DNA from: RGIG3701 sp030530205
GTDB taxonomy: Bacteria; Planctomycetota; Planctomycetia; Pirellulales; Thermoguttaceae
Assembly (NCBI GenBank): GCA_030530205.1
Contig: JAUMVK010000011.1
Span: forward strand, 26,585-90,584
DNA length: 64,000 nt
Direction: 5' to 3'
How positions within the stretch are numbered: the stretch's first letter is position 1; each line of letters begins with the position of its first letter. The translations under genes were made by a program, and so were the position numbers. Of this stretch, positions 32,747 to 40,699 are shown in pieces. The notes under the pieces were generated by a model. The model ran no database searches. It was not told where the DNA came from and saw only the letters and a list, made by a program, of their open reading frames with translations.

Positions 32747-32934
32747 TGTGTTTTCTCCGTGGGTTTAGGGTGGCGAGGGAACCGCGTCCCCCGATCGAAC
32801 ACGCGCATTATAAAGACTCCCGGAAAAATGTCAATGGGATTTATAGATAATTTGAGTAAAAATCTGAAAATAAAAGTGTCTTTTAGCCTATTTGAAATTT
32901 GTTTCCGGGGTGTTGAAAAAATTCCTCCTCCCAC

Positions 32935-32962
32935 TTGACTTTTCTTTCCTGTCGATTAAAAT
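32935..32962 (+). promoter_or_regulatory. Promoter of the SUMF1 gene at 32991
   Basis: TTGACT (32935-32940), 16-base T/C-rich spacer, TAAAAT (32957-32962), within the conserved context CCCACTTGACT...GTCGATTAAAATGAA shared with 51736-51764. Confidence 0.65.
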
Positions 32963-32990
32963 GAAGGAAGATTATTCAAGGAGGTTAATT

Positions 32991-34043
32991 ATGAAAAAAG
33001 TACTTGTAATTCTTGCCCTTTTGTTTTTGGGTATCTTTGTGGTATCCTACAGTTGGGCTGGAGAAGTTCGGGTGTGGACTTCGGGTGGGTTCACAGTCAA
33101 AGGTGAGTTTGTCGAACTGACAGAAAATGGTACAATCGTTCGGATTCGCAAAACCAATGGTAAAGTTGTACGGGTCCCTCTGGCAAAACTTTCTGAAGGG
33201 GATGTGGCTTACGTGAACGAAATGCAGAATCCATTTGTGGAGGAATTGAGTGAGAGTGAAGATACGGAATCCACTGTTGATGATCACCAATTGTCACCTA
33301 AGCCAAATGAGAGCAAAAGTTATGTATTACCTTCTAACCCTAAAGCAGGGGACCGAATTGTTTTGACTGTGAATGGTGTTGATTATGCGTTCCGCTGGTG
33401 TCCGCCAGGTGAATTTATTATGGGATCGGACAATGGTAGGAATAACGAAATGCCTGCTCACAAGGTAAGAATTACCAAGGGCTTCTGGCTTTTAGAGACG
33501 GAAGTCACACAAGCAATGTGGAAGAGTATGGAGAACGTGAATCTGAGTTGGTTCAAAGGAGATCGGAATCCGGTAGAGACAGTAAGCTGGAATGACTGCC
33601 AAGAATTCTGCCAGAAACTCAGCCAGAAGTTAGGCCAGCAAGTCAAGCTCCCGACGGAGGCGCAGTGGGAATATGCCTGCCGTGCTGGTACTACTGGCGA
33701 TTACGAAGTAAATCTTGACGAGATGGGGTGGTACAGAGATAATTCGGATAGAAAAACCCACGCAGTGGGTTTAATGAAGCCGAACGCGTGGGGCTTGTAT
33801 GATATGTACGGCAACGTGTCTGAGTGGTGTTCTGATTATTATTATGAAAAATACTATGACAAATCGCCAATGAACGACCCAGAAAATATATTACCATATG
33901 CCGGAGGTCGAGTGTATCGCGGCGGGAGCTGGCGTCATAGTGCCGGGGGCTATTGGTCGGTATACCGTGATAAGGAGGATGATTCTAAATTCCGGAGTGA
34001 TAACCTCGGCTTTCGTATTTATATAGTTTCCGATCAAGACTAA
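32991..34043 (+). CDS. SHD1-SUMF1 exported protein lacking the lipobox cysteine
   Basis: 350 residues; AAGGAGG lies 6 bases before the ATG at 32991, so the longer frame from 32892 is rejected. The leader MKKVLVILALLFLGIFVVS is the same as in the other three SUMF1 genes, but position 20 is Tyr (VSYSWAGE) where they have Cys. It is therefore probably cleaved and released instead of lipid-anchored. Residues 28-75 are an SHD1 domain (FTVKGEFVELTENGTIVRIR). Residues about 115-348 are a SUMF1 fold: FRWCPPGEFIMGSDNGRN, LPTEAQWEYACRAGTTGDYE, GLYDMYGNVSEWCSDYY, RGGSWRHS. Enzymatic function is unproven. Confidence 0.88.
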   Translation: MKKVLVILALLFLGIFVVSYSWAGEVRVWTSGGFTVKGEFVELTENGTIVRIRKTNGKVVRVPLAKLSEGDVAYVNEMQNPFVEELSESEDTESTVDDHQLSPKPNESKSYVLPSNPKAGDRIVLTVNGVDYAFRWCPPGEFIMGSDNGRNNEMPAHKVRITKGFWLLETEVTQAMWKSMENVNLSWFKGDRNPVETVSWNDCQEFCQKLSQKLGQQVKLPTEAQWEYACRAGTTGDYEVNLDEMGWYRDNSDRKTHAVGLMKPNAWGLYDMYGNVSEWCSDYYYEKYYDKSPMNDPENILPYAGGRVYRGGSWRHSAGGYWSVYRDKEDDSKFRSDNLGFRIYIVSDQD

Positions 34044-34065
34044 GCACAGCAAGCCTCCGACAATC

Positions 34066-34593
34066 TCACCTCTCTCCGGTGAGCGGGCGGTAATACGCCA
34101 AAATCTCGAACGCTCGCCCGCCCGCGCATTGGCAGTAGGTCTGGATCCCGCGGGCTTGCGCCAGGTTCCACATCCGGCGACAGAAGGCCGGGGCGCCGAA
34201 ATCGTTCAGCCCGGTCGGGCCGTAGGTCTGCTCGGTGTTTGGCGCGAGGGTGAAGGTTTCGGTGCGCCAGGTCGCGTTGCGGATCGAGTTCGCGTATTCC
34301 GCGACGAAATCGTTCGGGGAGATGAATTCGCGCCCGTCGATGGTGTCGATCGTCAGGTCCGGGATGGCGTATTCGACCGTGCAATCCCCGCAGCCCGGCA
34401 CGAAGTAGTGCCCGCCCCCGCCGGTCGGCATGATGGTCACGAACAGCGTGATCCGGATCGGGTAGAGGTAGGGGTTTTTCATCGTCAAGGTGCTGAATCC
34501 GCCGCTGAGCGTATGGTAAATCGCCAACCACGTCCGTCGATTGAACTTGGAGGTCCCCTCTATGTAGTACGCTGGTTTGAAAAACTCCCACAA
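34066..34593 (-). CDS. Hypothetical protein, partly duplicated at 52.6 kb
   Basis: 175 codons; I do not recognise the family. The cysteine-containing central part (GGGGHYFVPGCGDCTVEYAI) and the C-terminal part (FCRRMWNLAQARGIQTYCQC) look like real folded protein. The start is uncertain: the frame opens at 34593 but no ribosome site is seen. Residues 37-58 (LTMKNPYLYPIRITLFVTIM) recur almost unchanged at 52625-52697, also just after a SUMF1 gene and also on the minus strand. Thus a SUMF1 gene plus this convergent gene was probably once duplicated as a unit. Confidence 0.5.
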   Translation of the reverse strand: MWEFFKPAYYIEGTSKFNRRTWLAIYHTLSGGFSTLTMKNPYLYPIRITLFVTIMPTGGGGHYFVPGCGDCTVEYAIPDLTIDTIDGREFISPNDFVAEYANSIRNATWRTETFTLAPNTEQTYGPTGLNDFGAPAFCRRMWNLAQARGIQTYCQCAGGRAFEILAYYRPLTGER

Positions 34594-34773
34594 CCTGTGG
34601 GAGAGATTGGTCTTTTAATCTGTAAAACCCAAGGCGATGCGATTGTGGAAAGGAATCTCTTCGGCACATCGCACGCATCGTCTCGGACCTCTGGCCAATC
34701 CACTATTTTGGAGAGGGGAACACACACGACTGCGGCAATGCAACCGCAATAAGTCACACAGTGTGTGACCAAT

Positions 34774-36030
34774 TTATAAATCACGTACGATTTTCCACGT
34801 TCCGTATTTTCTGGCCCCGACTCTTTCGATGATTCCATCCATCTGCAGTTGCTTCAGATACCTTAAAATAGTGGATCGTCCGAGTTCCATCGACTTCATC
34901 AATTCGTCTATTGTGATGGCTGGATTATCTCGCAATCTTGCAAGTATTTCTTGCATGATTTTAGTCTTTTTAGTATCATTTTGAGACTCTTTAGTATCAT
35001 TTTCTTTGCTGCATTCCGTCAGCAATCCTGTCGGCCTTATATTGCTTTCTAAAGAATCATATTCCATTTTCAGTTCCCGTAGCAATTCTTCTTCCGTGGG
35101 GAGATACAGCTTGTATTTGGAGGCGAAAATCTGATTCTCTTTTTCCGAAAGGGTGTATTGAACCAGTGAATCACTTTTGTTGGCACACAAGACAATGCCG
35201 ATTGGCGGATTGTCACCCGGGTTCATTAGCTCGCATTCGTAATAATGGACATACATCTGCATTTGTCCCAGGTCCTGATGAGTCAAATCCCCGACTTTCA
35301 GGTCAATTAACACAAAGCATTTCAGAATGTAATTGTAAAAGACCAGGTCGATCCGAAAATGCCTTCCGTCAAACGTAAAACGTTTTTGCCGGGCTACAAA
35401 CGAGAAGCCACGGCCAAGCTCAAGCAGAAATTTTTGCAGGTGCGTAATCAAAGCCTGTTCCAGATCGCTTTCATAAAAATCGTCGTTCGGATTCAAACCA
35501 AGAAATTCCAGAACATAAGGGTCCCGGATTACATCGGATGGAGTTTGGCCAGGTTCAAGTTTTTGGATCTCTGCCGCCACCCCTTTTTTGTCTCGACTGG
35601 AAAGAAGCCGTTCGTAGAAAAAAGAGTCGATCTGTCGGGCCAGTTGACGAACACTCCAGCGGGATTTAATGGCTTCTGTGGTATAAAACTGGCGGGCTTT
35701 TTCACTATCAACCTGAATCAGGAGTCTATAATGTGACCAACTCAGATCTTTAGAGAGTTCAAGGAAATTGGGAAATGCGAGGTAAAACTGCCGCATATAT
35801 TTGAGGTTCGTTGCGGTAAATCCTTTTCCAAAGTCATTAGTCAGTCTTTCCGCCAGTTCCTGAATAAGTTACTTGCCGTACTCGTTGCGTTCTGCTCCCC
35901 CTTGTTCCGCAACGATCATTTTCCCGATGTTCCAATATGCTTCCACCATCATGAAATTCACGCTATAGTACACTTTTGACCGAGCCTCGGTCAAGATTTG
36001 CAGGATTTGGTTGTAAAAATTCTCATTCAT
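34774..36030 (-). pseudogene. YhcG-type PD-(D/E)XK nuclease (DUF1016) with premature stop
   Basis: Translation from the ATG at 36028-36030 gives the DUF1016 N-terminal domain (SVNFMMVEAYWNIGKMIVAE), then a TAA at 35869-35871 where GKQLIQEL would be expected. It resumes as AERLTNDFGKGFTATNLKYM and the nuclease domain. The latter has FRIDLVFYNYILKCFVLIDL with Asp and Asp-Leu-Lys as catalytic residues. The last 60 residues (34774-34950) add a helix-turn-helix (AITIDELMKSMELGRSTILR) not usual for the family. A distal start at 35796 could still make a 340-residue nuclease fragment. YhcG-like nucleases accompany restriction and defence genes. Confidence 0.8.
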
Positions 36031-36437
36031 GGTTTTGAACCTCATCGAATGGTTTCCCAGAAATACTCATCATTTTGATTATACCCAATCCACGATAATT
36101 TTCAAGGTAGGCAGAGAAGAAATTATTGATGAATGTGGTCTTGTCTCCAAGAAGAAACGTGGCTCATTCCATTTTTCACGCCCCAAAGGCTGGAACAATT
36201 TGCTGATGATAAAGTAAGCCACCTACTTAAAAAACCTTAACAAGCCTTTTATACTCTTCCTAATGCCCTAGTTCAAAATCCAAATTCAATCTCTAATTCG
36301 GCAATGTCTTCCCTTTCTGGCTTGGTGAAAGGGGGAGAATCTATTGGAGAATAGAAATAATGATTCCCTAAGAAGTTGGTTTATACCTACAGTCACTTTC
36401 GGAGAAAGACAAACCTTTTCTGTTTTTAGTAAGACAA
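36031..36437. other. Gap with no recognisable feature
   Basis: About 400 AT-rich bases between the YhcG remnant and the cyclase-like operon. Open frames on the + strand here are short, without ribosome sites or domain signal. I see no hairpin with a T-run at the 3' end of the operon. Confidence 0.5.
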
Positions 36438-37376
36438 TCAAAGTTTCCAGATTTCTTCACATTTTGAAACATAATCCTCAAACAATTTCAAATCAAACGA
36501 ACGAACTGGCTTCTCTTGTAGATGTTTTTTTAATTTGATAAATATATCTTTATGATCCATCTTGTCTTGATTTCCAGAATCCGGCTTCAAATATCTGGTA
36601 ATATCGGAGAATGCTTCCTGTCCTAAAAAATCTACAATCTTGTAAACCTCTTGTAAGCCAGAAGAAGATGAAGACGGAACATACAACTCACAAATACTGT
36701 TTTGAATTGAGGAATGAAAAAGATCTTCGTTTTGATGCCACTTGAGTTTATAACGACTAATAAATGTTTGGATTTTAGGATCAAACCTGATAAATGGAAA
36801 GGGAGTCTGAGATGCGAGTTCAACAACATCACCCATGCCAGCTCCATAAAAACCGTAAGTCAATTCACTACCTAAACCAATAGAAATTGCCCCATGTAAA
36901 TAGATTCCCATACTGAATAGTTGGAAACAAGACGCGATACACGCCTGTATCATTACAAATAGTGGTATGACACTTATTGTTTGGCAGCAAAAATGCTCTC
37001 TTGGATTATAGAGTCTGCAATAAAATAAGAGAGAATGTCCCAGTATTTGAACTTCAAGTTTGTTTGTTGCCTGGAAGCAATTATAATCCTGGAAAATTTG
37101 TTCAAAACAAGTTATTGTAAATTCGATGCGTGTTCGCATTTCAGCATATTGAGGGCTTAGTTTTTTCATAAGAGCATTAGATGGAATTCGATAATCAATT
37201 TCTTCATTACAAAGATCTTCAATTTCCAAATAGCAAAGTACAAACATTCCAGGTTCGGAAGAAAGTGTTTTTTTGACTCTAAAATGGAAAATTTCAGGAA
37301 TTACGGGAAGAAGTCCTTTTGATTCTCCAAGTGTATTTTCTTCAAGGATTCTATTTATAAGTTGATCCTTGTTCAT
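36438..37376 (-). CDS. Degenerate nucleotidyl-cyclase-like protein
   Basis: 312 residues. The overall plan matches the neighbour at 37376-38320: a first strand MFVLCYLEIEDL, a hairpin EVQILGHSLLFYC, then a long helix and GIYLHGAISIGLGSELTYG. That is the order of a class III cyclase fold. The two metal-binding aspartates of the neighbour are replaced here (Glu51 for the first, His114 for the second), so it is likely inactive as a cyclase and may regulate or pair with its neighbour. Its ATG overlaps the neighbour's stop by one base (TAATG), so translation is coupled. GC content is much lower than in the flanking metabolic genes. Distant paralogy is my judgement by eye. Confidence 0.6.
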   Translation of the reverse strand: MNKDQLINRILEENTLGESKGLLPVIPEIFHFRVKKTLSSEPGMFVLCYLEIEDLCNEEIDYRIPSNALMKKLSPQYAEMRTRIEFTITCFEQIFQDYNCFQATNKLEVQILGHSLLFYCRLYNPREHFCCQTISVIPLFVMIQACIASCFQLFSMGIYLHGAISIGLGSELTYGFYGAGMGDVVELASQTPFPFIRFDPKIQTFISRYKLKWHQNEDLFHSSIQNSICELYVPSSSSSGLQEVYKIVDFLGQEAFSDITRYLKPDSGNQDKMDHKDIFIKLKKHLQEKPVRSFDLKLFEDYVSKCEEIWKL

Positions 37377-38320
37377 TATTTACTCCTGGCTTGAACTGTT
37401 TTTTTTAAGTCAATATACTTTTGTTGAATATGGGGCTTATTTTGGAATTCTTGGATTTTTTGATCTGCTATTTTGAGTATTTTCAGACATTTTTGTTCAA
37501 AATAACCAGGACTGTATTTTTCTAATAGAGTTTTTGAGGCCTCTCCAAAAGTATCCACCACATATATGCTAGGATCATTTTCATCTTTTTTAAGTATTCT
37601 GAAATTATTGTAAACGGAGTTTTGTATTATGGAGTCAAAATCTATTTCATGTAGTCGTTGAGCAGGTAGAACAATTCTGAATGATTTTGCTTTACTCTCT
37701 TCTAATTCACAAGCTTCATAAACAGGATAGGCATACAAGTTTCCTGTAAGAATCCTCATTCCACGCCCTAAACTTATACCACCGCGAAAAAAAATACCTT
37801 CGGAAAAGAACTCCAACATCGCATGTACACATATAATTAACATTATTTCAACGCTTGTTAATAATAGATTGTCAGCACATGCTACTTGAGTATATATCAT
37901 AATCGAATCTGAAAAGATTTCGGAATGAACTGGATATAGATATTCAAGACGTTGAGTGTTACCAAGTAATGGGAATAATTCTAGTATTTTCTGCTTGCTT
38001 TCAATCAGTTTGTTAATGTGATCAACAAAAAATGTTCTAAACTTATCAATTGTTCTGAGTATCTCCTGTTGTTTCTGTATTGCTCGAAAAATAGATCCAT
38101 TTTCGACTGACTGTTGGATATCACTCAGTTTGTCTTTTTGACCAATTAAGTCAATGAAACACACAAGATAAAGCGGCAAGTAATTTTCCTGATTTCTCTG
38201 AACAAGAAATTCCAGTAATTCCTGTAATTGAGACTCGTCAAGTTTTTTTAATCCTTGAAAACTTTCTGGTTCATTATGGAATGATGTATTCACATCAGTT
38301 TTAATGTGGATAATTGACAC
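37376..38320 (-). CDS. Divergent class III nucleotidyl-cyclase-like protein
   Basis: 314 residues from a GTG at 38318-38320, chosen because GGAGG lies 6 bases before it. The longer frame from 38419 would overlap the helicase by 74 bases. Elements of the cyclase fold in order: strand YLVCFIDLIG with Asp57, long helical insert, hairpin IFSDSIMIY with Asp138, strand FFRGGISLGRGM (179-188) and YPVYEACELEESKAKSFRIV. The last segment equals the usual helix with an acidic AARLE-like patch followed by the RI strand. The two aspartates would bind metal. The usual transition-state Asn-Arg pair is not evident, as in other widely diverged defence cyclases (Pycsar PycC-type). No effector domain is fused. 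Confidence 0.65.
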   Translation of the reverse strand: MSIIHIKTDVNTSFHNEPESFQGLKKLDESQLQELLEFLVQRNQENYLPLYLVCFIDLIGQKDKLSDIQQSVENGSIFRAIQKQQEILRTIDKFRTFFVDHINKLIESKQKILELFPLLGNTQRLEYLYPVHSEIFSDSIMIYTQVACADNLLLTSVEIMLIICVHAMLEFFSEGIFFRGGISLGRGMRILTGNLYAYPVYEACELEESKAKSFRIVLPAQRLHEIDFDSIIQNSVYNNFRILKKDENDPSIYVVDTFGEASKTLLEKYSPGYFEQKCLKILKIADQKIQEFQNKPHIQQKYIDLKKTVQARSK

Positions 38321-38345
38321 ATTTGTCCTCCAATGTGGAAAGTGT

Positions 38346-40460
38346 TTATTTAAGGAATTCAGATGGCGTGCCAAAACTTGTGATCCACGCCGCTTTTTGC
38401 GCTCGGGTGAGGGCAACATATAGAAGACACTTTTCCGACGTAGTTGTTTCTAGGCGCGTCTGTTCATCCGTTCGGTCGATGGATGCTGGAAGAGGAATCG
38501 TACCATGGTTGACTGCCGCGACGAATACGTACTGGAATTCGAGACCTTTTACCCGGTGCATGGTGGCAATCCGAAGACCATCCGTGGAACGATCGTCGCT
38601 TTGTGTGCCCGTGATTTCAAAGGTTGGAATTCCGCTTTCTGAGAAACGTCTGGAGTATTCCTCAAGAAGTTTGTGCGTTCTCGCAACCAGGCAAATGTTT
38701 TCCAGTGCCACGTCCTCTTCGGTCAGATTCAGGATTTCTGTCAGGAGAAATTGAAATTCATCATCCGGGTTTTCAAACGTTTGTATCTTTGGCGGATTGC
38801 CGTGCATTAATGATTTACAACGATCACCAGGGTCGAGAGCTTCGTCCAGATCGTCAAAATCAACACCTTGAAGAAGCGCGAAAGCGAACTTTCTCGTTTC
38901 TTCGGTCGTTCTGTAATTGATTCTCAAAGTGCTTGATCTTCCACGAATAGCGACTCCGCAGGAAGAAAGAACCGCGTGGTTTCTGTATATTCGCTGATGA
39001 GAATCCCCGACGATGAACAAATCGTTTTCATGTTCCCCGCCCGCCAAAGCTCGCAGAAGCCGGAAAGCGTTCGGGCTGAAATCCTGTCCTTCATCTACAA
39101 TGACATGTTTGTATTTTACAGAATTCAAACCGTTCTCGACCATCACCCGACAATCGGCCATGGCGGTATGAATGTCACGCACATTTTGTTCCTGCGTGAG
39201 TCTTTGGTAGGCATCGAAAACTTTCCAAACGTCTTTACGGCGGCTTTGAGTCAAGCCCGTCCCACGGCCAGAACGGTTAGCCGCGAGGTATTTTTCAAGA
39301 GTAAAAGCTTCCTGGGACGCAGCAACACGTGCCCATTCTTCCTTGAAAAACACCTTCGGAAGTTTCAGCTCCGCCGGTTTTTCCTTGCAGGCTTCGTTCC
39401 AGATTTCTTTCATAGTTTCGTCTTCATAGTGAACCTCCGCCCCGTAATTTTGCGAGGCGAGAAACTCCCGCACCCACGCGTCCAGATTGACGACTTCAAT
39501 CCGGGCAAATTCTTCCGGAGAACAAATTTTACGGAGATTCTCGCGAATGTCCGAGGCAAGATTGGCGGTAAAAGTAGCAAAAAGGATCTTGCCGGAAGTC
39601 AATTTCGAGGCCAGAAATTTGGCGCGATGAAGGGCCACGACGGTTTTCCCGGTCCCGGCTCCTCCAAGTACACGGGCGGGGCCGGAGAACGTTTTCTCCA
39701 TGATTTTACGCTGGGTCGGATGCAAAAAAACACGCCATTTCTCGAGCGGCTCGGAGAGAATTTTGCGAAGTTCCTCCTCGCCATCCACGACGACGAACGA
39801 CCTCGTGTTTTGTGGGCTCTCCAAGGCCTCGGCAAATGATTCCGCCGCAGGTTTGGGGCCACGATCCGCCGCAGCAAGTTCCAAAACTTCCGCTACAGGC
39901 AGACCGTCCGCGAGGTAGGACAGATATTCGTACGCGTCACTTGGAAAAATCTTTGAGGCGGCTTTAAACTCATCATCCGAGACGATTTTTCTCACGAGAA
40001 TGATCTGCTCAGAAGGTACGCCGAGAGTCAAAAGATCGGCATCGCTTACGTTCTGGAAAAGACGGTAAGGGACGGCATAACCCGCATATTGGGGGACCAA
40101 GTCTTCTTTTTCCCCCTGTTCGACCTCGTAAACCTGAATGCTTCCCGAATAGGCATTGACCGCGCATCGCCGCCGGCAGGCCCATTCGTATGCCTCGTCG
40201 TGATGGTCGATCCAGAGCAGAAGATACGTCCCGCTTTCCTCCTCACGTGCGAGAATCCCCCGGTATGTGTCATCGATCCGGATCGAACAGAGCCGTTTGT
40301 CCGCGGCATTGGTGATTTTCTCATAGTTCATCCCCGGCGTTTTGGGATTTTTCTGAAACTTATCGATGAAATCCGTGACTTTCCCCTGTATTTTCCTTGG
40401 CAGCTGCGCAAAGGCAGAGAGAAAGTCGGTGGACATCGCGATTTTGGGTTTGGTGGTCAT
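38346..40460 (-). CDS. RelE-like domain fused to UvrD/Rep-type helicase
   Basis: 704 residues. Residues about 5-100 resemble a RelE/ParE toxin fold (FLSAFAQLPRKIQGKVTDFI, later SIRIDDTYRGIL and WIDHHDEAYEWA). Residues about 240-704 form a superfamily 1 helicase: GGAGTGKT (266-273), VDEGQD (455-460), a later ARTHKLLEEYSRRF, RVKGLEFQYVFVA and LLYVALTRAQ. Conserved motifs look intact, so ATPase and translocase activity is expected. No Shine-Dalgarno precedes the ATG, though the -35/-10 pair at 40514-40542 fits. It heads an operon with the two cyclase-like genes, 25 bases before the GTG of the next. The RelE part may bind ribosomes or nucleic acid; toxicity is unknown. Confidence 0.82.
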   Translation of the reverse strand: MTTKPKIAMSTDFLSAFAQLPRKIQGKVTDFIDKFQKNPKTPGMNYEKITNAADKRLCSIRIDDTYRGILAREEESGTYLLLWIDHHDEAYEWACRRRCAVNAYSGSIQVYEVEQGEKEDLVPQYAGYAVPYRLFQNVSDADLLTLGVPSEQIILVRKIVSDDEFKAASKIFPSDAYEYLSYLADGLPVAEVLELAAADRGPKPAAESFAEALESPQNTRSFVVVDGEEELRKILSEPLEKWRVFLHPTQRKIMEKTFSGPARVLGGAGTGKTVVALHRAKFLASKLTSGKILFATFTANLASDIRENLRKICSPEEFARIEVVNLDAWVREFLASQNYGAEVHYEDETMKEIWNEACKEKPAELKLPKVFFKEEWARVAASQEAFTLEKYLAANRSGRGTGLTQSRRKDVWKVFDAYQRLTQEQNVRDIHTAMADCRVMVENGLNSVKYKHVIVDEGQDFSPNAFRLLRALAGGEHENDLFIVGDSHQRIYRNHAVLSSCGVAIRGRSSTLRINYRTTEETRKFAFALLQGVDFDDLDEALDPGDRCKSLMHGNPPKIQTFENPDDEFQFLLTEILNLTEEDVALENICLVARTHKLLEEYSRRFSESGIPTFEITGTQSDDRSTDGLRIATMHRVKGLEFQYVFVAAVNHGTIPLPASIDRTDEQTRLETTTSEKCLLYVALTRAQKAAWITSFGTPSEFLK

Positions 40461-40513
40461 GGGAGGATCGGATGAAAAATGAAACAGGCTAGCTATTTAT
40501 TCACTAACAGTTT

Positions 40514-40542
40514 TTTATATCTGTTTGGGGTGGTTTTGTCAA
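40514..40542 (-). promoter_or_regulatory. Promoter of the helicase-cyclase operon
   Basis: Minus strand TTGACA (complement of 40537-40542), 17-base spacer, TATAAA (complement of 40514-40519), about 54 bases before the helicase start. Confidence 0.7.
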
Positions 40543-40614
40543 GGGGGGCCATTCGTGCACATCTTCAAGAACAGGGAAATGCCATCAATTTGTTTAAATG
40601 TGGGAGTTCCCTCC

Positions 40615-40642
40615 TTGAAAATTACGGACAGTCTGATATACT
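40615..40642 (+). promoter_or_regulatory. Promoter of sbcDC
   Basis: TTGAAA (40615-40620), 16-base spacer, TATACT (40637-40642), about 58 bases before the SbcD start. It diverges from the helicase promoter. Confidence 0.65.
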
Positions 40643-40699
40643 GGAGATATTCTCGAAAACCTTCCTGACTTTATTTACCCCTTAAACCGGCAAGATTTC

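Noticed and set aside
38320..38419. ATG-start version of the cyclase-like gene at 38419
   Set aside because: It would overlap the helicase end by 74 bases and has no ribosome site, while the GTG at 38320 has GGAGG at ideal spacing.
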